From assembly GCA_028718065.1 (NCBI GenBank), contig JAQUMP010000218.1, positions 1 through 6,381 on the forward strand: 6,381 nucleotides of DNA, in the 5' to 3' direction. Source of the stretch: Chitinivibrionales bacterium. Its GTDB lineage: Bacteria > Fibrobacterota > Chitinivibrionia > Chitinivibrionales > FEN-1185. The translations under genes and the position numbers were made by a program. The first letter of the stretch is position 1, and each line of letters starts with the position of its first letter. Shown piece by piece: positions 1-4,088 of the stretch. A model generated the notes under the pieces. The model was not told the DNA's origin. It saw nothing but the letters and a program-made list of their open reading frames with translations, and did no database searches.

Positions 1-1
1 G

Positions 2-217
2 ACCGATCTTGCCAAAGAGGCCATCGACCGCTTTCCGCGGCAGGAGCGTTCCATGTCAACTTTAACGTTCAGCATTTCGGAACAGGGGTACAAAAGCATC
101 AGCGAGCGGCTGGCCATGTTCCGCCGTGAAGTTCTGGAAATCGCCAAGGCCGATAAAAATCGCGACCGGATTTATCACATGAATTTTCATATGTTTCCGC
201 TTTCCAAATGGAAATAG
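2..217 (+). CDS. TIGR02147/DUF4423-type protein, C-terminal end only (5' partial)
   Basis: The frame is open from the window edge to a TAG at 215-217 and gives 71 residues. The translation contains RQERSMSTLTFSISEQGY, then a charged helix (SERLAMFRREVLEIAKAD), and ends IYHMNFHMFPLSKWK. A segment of the form 'R..STLT.S.S..GY', a helix rich in Arg, Lys and Glu, then 'D R.Y..NF..FPLSK' at the very end is what I know as the C-terminus of the TIGR02147 (DUF4423) family. That family is a large paralogous group in Fibrobacter and relatives, and members are a few hundred residues long, so most of this gene lies upstream of the window. Its biochemical role is not established. A regulatory or DNA-binding role is often suspected, but nothing here tests it. 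The stop codon lies within 5 bases of, or inside, the start region of the next gene, so the two are very likely co-transcribed and translationally coupled. Confidence 0.8.
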   Translation, partial: TDLAKEAIDRFPRQERSMSTLTFSISEQGYKSISERLAMFRREVLEIAKADKNRDRIYHMNFHMFPLSKWK

Positions 218-222
218 CCGCC

Positions 223-2136
223 ATGCCCGCCTTGTTGCACCGTTTAGCTTTATTGCTCGGCCTGGCCGGCCCGCTCTTTTTATTCGGGTGCAGCAGCGGC
301 GGCGGTAATATCGTAGATCATGCGAATCTCGGCGGTTCCGAGGTCGTGGGCATTCTGGTGGACGCTCACGGCGCGCCGCATGCGCAGACCCAGGTTATCG
401 CCCTCTCCGTTGATTCACTCCTCTCCGGTCAAGCCAACGCCGTTTCCGCGGACACCGCCATAACCGATTCCTTGGGCCGCTATCAATTCCGTTCGCTGGC
501 GCGCGGCATGTATAATCTTTCCGCCGAATACGATCATGGCGCCCTGGTCTGCTTTATCCCGGATGTCAATAACGACTCCCTGGCCCCTCAAACGGAGCCG
601 GTCCATGTTCACCAGGTCGGCACCGACACGCTGCGGCCGCCGGGTTGGATCGAAGGCCGGGTAATTATTGACAATACGGATATGTCGGGCGTGGCCTGTT
701 TTGTCCCCGGCGCCTCATTATTGGCCCTTTCCAACGATACCGGCGGTTTTACCATCGGCGGCGTTCCGCAGGGAACCTACCGGGTCTATTTTTACCACGC
801 GGGATATTTAACGGGCCGCGATACGCTTGTGATGGTAACCGCCGGCCGGGGAACTTTCCTACCGCCTCTTACCTTGCAGATCGATCCGGCCGGCGCCCCG
901 CCGCCCCCGCGCAATCTTACGGCAACGTACGACTCTCTTTCCGGCAGCGTGCGCCTGAGTTGGCATCCGGTGGCGGTAGCGGACGCGGCCGGATATTCGG
1001 TTTACCGTATTGTAAACGGTCAGACGGTTGCCGAAAACCGCACGCCGGTGAATATTCAAGACACTTTTTTTGTGGATACGGTCAAGCAGAGCCTCTCTGC
1101 CGTAACGCCGACGACCCTGGTCTATTTTGTGACCGTGCATGACCGTGATTTAAACGAAAGCGACCATTCCGTGCAGGCGCTGGTTTCGGCGCCGCCCTCG
1201 TCGTTGGCGCTGCACGACGCCTGGCGTATGCTTGCGCCGCTCTCCGCCGGACGGCGCTTGCTTTCCGCGGTTTTCTGCAACGGTTCGCTGTATGCATTCG
1301 GCGGCTGTTTCGATCGCTTCGATGGAATCCGCTATAAAACCGTTGCAACCGGCCTGTGCGAATCCTTTAACCCGGACAGTTCCGCGTGGCGACAAAAGGC
1401 CCCGCTCCTCAATGCGCGATTTGCCTGCGTGGCCGGTGTTTTGAGCGGCCATATTTATGCGCTGGCCGGTTCCAATGAACGCAGTTATGTTACCACCATC
1501 GAGGATTACAATGCCGCCGCCGATATCTGGACCGCCATCGGCCAGGTTCCTATCCCGCGCTGCGGCAGCGCCGCCTGCATGATCGGCGATTCGCTCTATA
1601 TTTTTGGCGGACTCATAATCCAGGACAGTTCCGTAGCCGTTTCGGCGCGCATCGACATTTTTAATGTGCGCGCGCAAAGCTGGCTACCGGGCCCGACCAT
1701 GCTGACGCCGCGGGCTTATCACCAGGTCGCGTATGTAAATGGCACTATCTACATTGCCGGCGGCTTGGGCGGCGACGCGGATATAAACAATTGCGCCGTG
1801 CTGGCCACGGTGGAACGCTTTGATCCGGCCGCCGGCCAAAGCTTCGTCTCTGCGCGCATGCAAAGCGCCCGCAGCAATTTCGGCGCCGTGGCACTGAATA
1901 ATAAACTGTATGTTTTCGGCGGCCTGAGTTCGCTGGTTTCCAGCAATGCCGCTCTCGGCTCGGTGGAAATCTACGATCCGGCAACGCAAATCTGGCGGAA
2001 CGCCGCGGCCCTGCCGGTGGGCTGCCATAGTATGGCGGCCGCGGCCGTCAACGGGACCATGTTTTGCATCGGCGGCACGGTGGCCGGCGTCGCGGGAAAC
2101 CAGGAAAGTGCCGCCGTGCTGAAGTATTATCCGTAA
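223..2136 (+). CDS. Lipoprotein with carboxypeptidase-regulatory-like, FN3 and Kelch propeller domains
   Basis: Numbering here counts from the upstream in-frame ATG at 208 (642 residues). I prefer the ATG at 223 (residue 6): it gives a cleaner signal peptide, MPALLHRLALLL..., without an acidic residue near the N-terminus, and has a weak GGA about 10 bases upstream. The signal ends in a lipobox-like LFGC with Cys28, so the product is predicted to be lipid-anchored. Residues about 44-140 and 146-226 form two carboxypeptidase-regulatory-like beta domains ('TDSLGRYQFRSLARGMYNLS'; 'GGFTIGGVPQGTYRVYFYHAGY'). A proline-rich linker (229-234) leads to an FN3 domain at about 234-328 (VRLSW at 248-252, YSVYR at 263-267, YFVTVHD at 306-312). 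Residues 339-642 are a Kelch propeller with six repeats, each with an [LIM]-[YF]-x-x-[GA]-G-type turn (G365-G366, G421, G467-G468, G518-G519, G571-G572, G622-G623) followed by a Trp or Phe (394, 441, 492, 546, 596). No catalytic residues are evident; the make-up suggests binding or scaffolding at the envelope. The next gene starts 15 bases downstream. Domain calls are firm; ligand and role are unknown. Confidence 0.88.
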   Translation: MPALLHRLALLLGLAGPLFLFGCSSGGGNIVDHANLGGSEVVGILVDAHGAPHAQTQVIALSVDSLLSGQANAVSADTAITDSLGRYQFRSLARGMYNLSAEYDHGALVCFIPDVNNDSLAPQTEPVHVHQVGTDTLRPPGWIEGRVIIDNTDMSGVACFVPGASLLALSNDTGGFTIGGVPQGTYRVYFYHAGYLTGRDTLVMVTAGRGTFLPPLTLQIDPAGAPPPPRNLTATYDSLSGSVRLSWHPVAVADAAGYSVYRIVNGQTVAENRTPVNIQDTFFVDTVKQSLSAVTPTTLVYFVTVHDRDLNESDHSVQALVSAPPSSLALHDAWRMLAPLSAGRRLLSAVFCNGSLYAFGGCFDRFDGIRYKTVATGLCESFNPDSSAWRQKAPLLNARFACVAGVLSGHIYALAGSNERSYVTTIEDYNAAADIWTAIGQVPIPRCGSAACMIGDSLYIFGGLIIQDSSVAVSARIDIFNVRAQSWLPGPTMLTPRAYHQVAYVNGTIYIAGGLGGDADINNCAVLATVERFDPAAGQSFVSARMQSARSNFGAVALNNKLYVFGGLSSLVSSNAALGSVEIYDPATQIWRNAAALPVGCHSMAAAAVNGTMFCIGGTVAGVAGNQESAAVLKYYP

Positions 2137-2151
2137 ATTTATTAACACACT

Positions 2152-3894
2152 ATGGTTATTATGAAGCTCATAAATAAAATTGCGGTTCTGCTATCGTGGC
2201 GAAGCACGTTTTGCGCCGTGGGATTGGTGTTGGGATTTTTAAGCGCAGCCTTGCCGCAAGTAACGCTTGACAGCAACGGCTATGTTTTTATGCATCCTTT
2301 TTTTACTGGAAAAAATTGGAAGGCGACGCTGACCACCACCGATATCGCTTTGCCGGATACGCTGGCAACCCTGCGGCCCCGGCAGTTTGATATCGGCCTG
2401 ATGCCGGAGAGCACCACGGCTCTTTTTTCCACACGCGCCGGTGATCTTTACAGCATGGCAGTATATGGCGACCATTTTGTGGGCTCATGCATCACCGACC
2501 TTATTACTTTTAACCCACCCCGCGCCGTTACGCTTGCGAGCATTGCCTTTACGGCGGCAAGTCCCTGGTATCTTGTAAAGGAGTTGCCCGGATCGCTCGA
2601 CACCGTCCGCCTGGCCTGCGCGCCTTCGGCGCAGCGAATGCTGGTGTTGTCGGTGCGCCCGTCAACCGGCGCCATCGTAAGAATCGATACCTGCGTTATA
2701 AGCGACCGGGGCCAAAACCAGCGGCCGTTTGCAATCGCAGGCGTCGCCGATTCGCTTACCGGCCAAGACAATGGCCTGTTGGTGCTGGGGTCAAGCGGCA
2801 TGGTGCGCTTCTTTGCGATTATCGGGCCGCACCAGTTTGGGGCCGAAATCGTCCGTGATATCGCCACCGGCGATACCGTGCGCTGCGCCTACGGCGCCTT
2901 CTGCGGAACATCGTCGGGCAAAATTTACAAACTCAATGCCCAGAATGCCTATGTCCTGCAGGCCGGTCTTTCCGGGCCGGTAAATGCTATTGTCAAGCGC
3001 GGCGCCGTGGGTAATAACGGCCTGGCGGCGGAGTATACCAATGGTTCCTGGCGTGGTTATACCCTCGGTTCCGCAAACTACCGGCAGGTAAATTTTATCA
3101 GGCGCGGCAAGGGTTTCGGGCTGGAAACGCTCGATACGAACTGGGTCTACCATGTGTATAGTTACCGCGATACAGCATCGACGATCGCGGGTGTGCTGCC
3201 GGCCGCCCTTGCGGGAAATATTAACGGGCCGGCGTATCAATATACCGGTGACAGTCTCCGGATTATCAAACTCATCGTCAACGATCCGGACAGCAACTAT
3301 TCGGACGTTTCGCTTAAGTTTACAAACGGCATCGATTTAAAATCCGATGGTTTGCATGTGTTCGACACCTTGCCGGACACGCTCGGTTGCCGTCCCGGTT
3401 CTTTACGGTTGGCAAGCGACACGATCGTCCTTTCACTCACGCGCGATTCCATTAAAGCCGCCTGGCGGGGCGAGCTGGGCGCCATGAACGTTTCCTGCCT
3501 GTTTCCCTATTGGAAAAAATATTCTTTTACGGCAAAAACCTCATGGCTTAATTACGGCGCCGCGCTTATGCTTAAAACGGGAGCGTCGACCTTTACTATT
3601 CGCTACGGCGCGAGCGCATCGGCCCGGCCGCCGGCCCCCGCGGCGGCAATCGGTTTACGAATGGCATTTCTCGGCCGCGAACGCTGCCTGATAATCGACA
3701 TCACGGAAGGGCAATCGCCCCGGCTGGCATCTATTACGCTCTACGATGCCTGCGGCCGCACGGTCATGCTGTACCGGGCCACGAATATGGCCGGGCAAAT
3801 CGTTCCCCTGCCGCAGCGCTCCGCGGTTCTGTTCGGCAAGTGCATCTTTACCGACGGCAGTAGTAAAAGCGTGCCGCTCCCGCTTGTAAAATAG
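2152..3894 (+). CDS. Exported protein of unknown function with C-terminal sorting-like tail
   Basis: I do not recognise the family. The 580-residue product begins with a signal peptide: Lys5, Lys9 and Arg17, then a hydrophobic run at about 20-34, with possible cleavage after SAA (residue 33). An ATG at 2161 (residue 4, MKLINKIAVLL) is an equally good start; neither has a clear Shine-Dalgarno sequence. The body is rich in beta-forming residues and has few charged helices. Three places resemble propeller or PQQ-like turns: STRAGDLY (93-100), VLGSSGMVRFF (211-221) and CGTSSGKIYKLN (251-262), so residues about 75-345 may be a degenerate beta-propeller; this is a low-certainty inference. Residues 360-490 look like one or more beta-sandwich modules (IVNDPDSNYSDVSLKF at 375-390). 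A Pro/Ala-rich linker (493-498) leads to a tail at about 500-580 with LYDACGR (530-536) and a final PLVK, like the sorting tails of secreted proteins in this phylum. It follows the Kelch lipoprotein by 15 bases, so the two are probably co-expressed and may act together at the cell surface. No catalytic motif was found. Confidence 0.85.
   Translation: MVIMKLINKIAVLLSWRSTFCAVGLVLGFLSAALPQVTLDSNGYVFMHPFFTGKNWKATLTTTDIALPDTLATLRPRQFDIGLMPESTTALFSTRAGDLYSMAVYGDHFVGSCITDLITFNPPRAVTLASIAFTAASPWYLVKELPGSLDTVRLACAPSAQRMLVLSVRPSTGAIVRIDTCVISDRGQNQRPFAIAGVADSLTGQDNGLLVLGSSGMVRFFAIIGPHQFGAEIVRDIATGDTVRCAYGAFCGTSSGKIYKLNAQNAYVLQAGLSGPVNAIVKRGAVGNNGLAAEYTNGSWRGYTLGSANYRQVNFIRRGKGFGLETLDTNWVYHVYSYRDTASTIAGVLPAALAGNINGPAYQYTGDSLRIIKLIVNDPDSNYSDVSLKFTNGIDLKSDGLHVFDTLPDTLGCRPGSLRLASDTIVLSLTRDSIKAAWRGELGAMNVSCLFPYWKKYSFTAKTSWLNYGAALMLKTGASTFTIRYGASASARPPAPAAAIGLRMAFLGRERCLIIDITEGQSPRLASITLYDACGRTVMLYRATNMAGQIVPLPQRSAVLFGKCIFTDGSSKSVPLPLVK
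3649..3891 (+). other. Sorting-type C-terminal domain of the unknown exported protein
   Basis: This is the last 81 residues of the gene that ends at 3894. It follows a Pro/Ala-rich linker and reads as a small beta-sandwich: hydrophobic strand MAFLG, strand CLIIDI, the core SITLYDACGRTVMLY, a strand after a Gly (GQIVPL), and a short strand before the C-terminal Lys (VPLPLVK). The order strand, Y-D-x-x-G-R, strand, G, strand and short basic end matches the general plan of type IX-like (Por) sorting tails and the similar tails of secreted Fibrobacterota proteins. The usual 'G.Y' motif near the end is replaced by FGKCIFTDG, so the match is not perfect. The secretion route is inferred, not shown. 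Confidence 0.5.
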
Positions 3895-3942
3895 TTCTAT
3901 TTAAACAAAACACTCATCAGACTTAATATTTATTGTGTTATT

Positions 3943-3955
3943 TAACATATTGTTA
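3943..3955. repeat. Perfect 5-bp inverted repeat, TAACA-TAT-TGTTA
   Basis: TAACA at 3943-3947 is the exact reverse complement of TGTTA at 3951-3955, with a 3-base spacer. It sits in the AT-rich gap about 60 bases upstream of the predicted -35 box of the VIT-vWA gene. It could be a binding site for a dimeric regulator. It is too short and AT-rich to be a convincing terminator, and a repeat this short may occur by chance in such sequence. Confidence 0.25.
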
Positions 3956-4012
3956 TGTGCTATTCTTTTAGCATTTTGTTTTCTAATAGAAAACGCTATT
4001 TGCCCCAGCCTG

Positions 4013-4041
4013 TTGTTAATGGGTTCATTTTTGGATATATT
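4013..4041 (+). promoter_or_regulatory. Predicted sigma70-type promoter for the VIT-vWA gene
   Basis: TTGTTA at 4013-4018 matches the -35 consensus at 4 of 6 positions. TATATT at 4036-4041 matches the -10 consensus at 5 of 6. The spacer is 17 bases, the preferred length. Transcription would begin near 4047-4049, leaving a leader of about 40 bases that includes the Shine-Dalgarno site. The 194-base gap between the genes (3895-4088) is clearly AT-rich compared with its surroundings and holds no gene I can support, nor a clear terminator for the upstream genes. The promoter implies that the VIT-vWA gene can be expressed independently of the three genes before it. It was read by eye and rests on consensus only. 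Confidence 0.5.
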
Positions 4042-4077
4042 TAGAACAGAGGAAATCGCAAAACTACCCATTTTAAA

Positions 4078-4084
4078 AAGGAGG
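4078..4084 (+). promoter_or_regulatory. Strong Shine-Dalgarno site AAGGAGG
   Basis: AAGGAGG is a full match to the anti-Shine-Dalgarno core and lies 4 bases before the ATG at 4089. It fixes the start of the VIT-vWA gene: the next in-frame ATG (4104) would be 19 bases away and would shorten the signal peptide. Neither the lipoprotein gene nor the unknown exported gene has a comparable site, so this gene may be translated more efficiently on its own. Confidence 0.75.
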
Positions 4085-4088
4085 ATGT

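Noticed and set aside
208..222. ATG at 208 as the start of the lipoprotein gene
   Set aside because: It is possible, but it adds MEIAA before the signal peptide, placing an acidic residue in the n-region, and has no Shine-Dalgarno sequence. The ATG at 223 gives a more typical lipoprotein signal. The choice is not proven.
1150..2148. Long antisense frames (1150-1677 and 1684-2148) opposite the lipoprotein gene
   Set aside because: They lie wholly across the Kelch/FN3 coding region, whose domain motifs are clear on the + strand. Their products are Arg- and Ala-rich without recognisable domains, as expected from the reverse of a GC-rich gene.
3895..3960. Possible rho-independent terminator after the gene that ends at 3894
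   Set aside because: The only stem found is a 5-base AT-rich repeat without a stable GC hairpin or a proper U-tract. Termination may occur, but the sequence does not show it.
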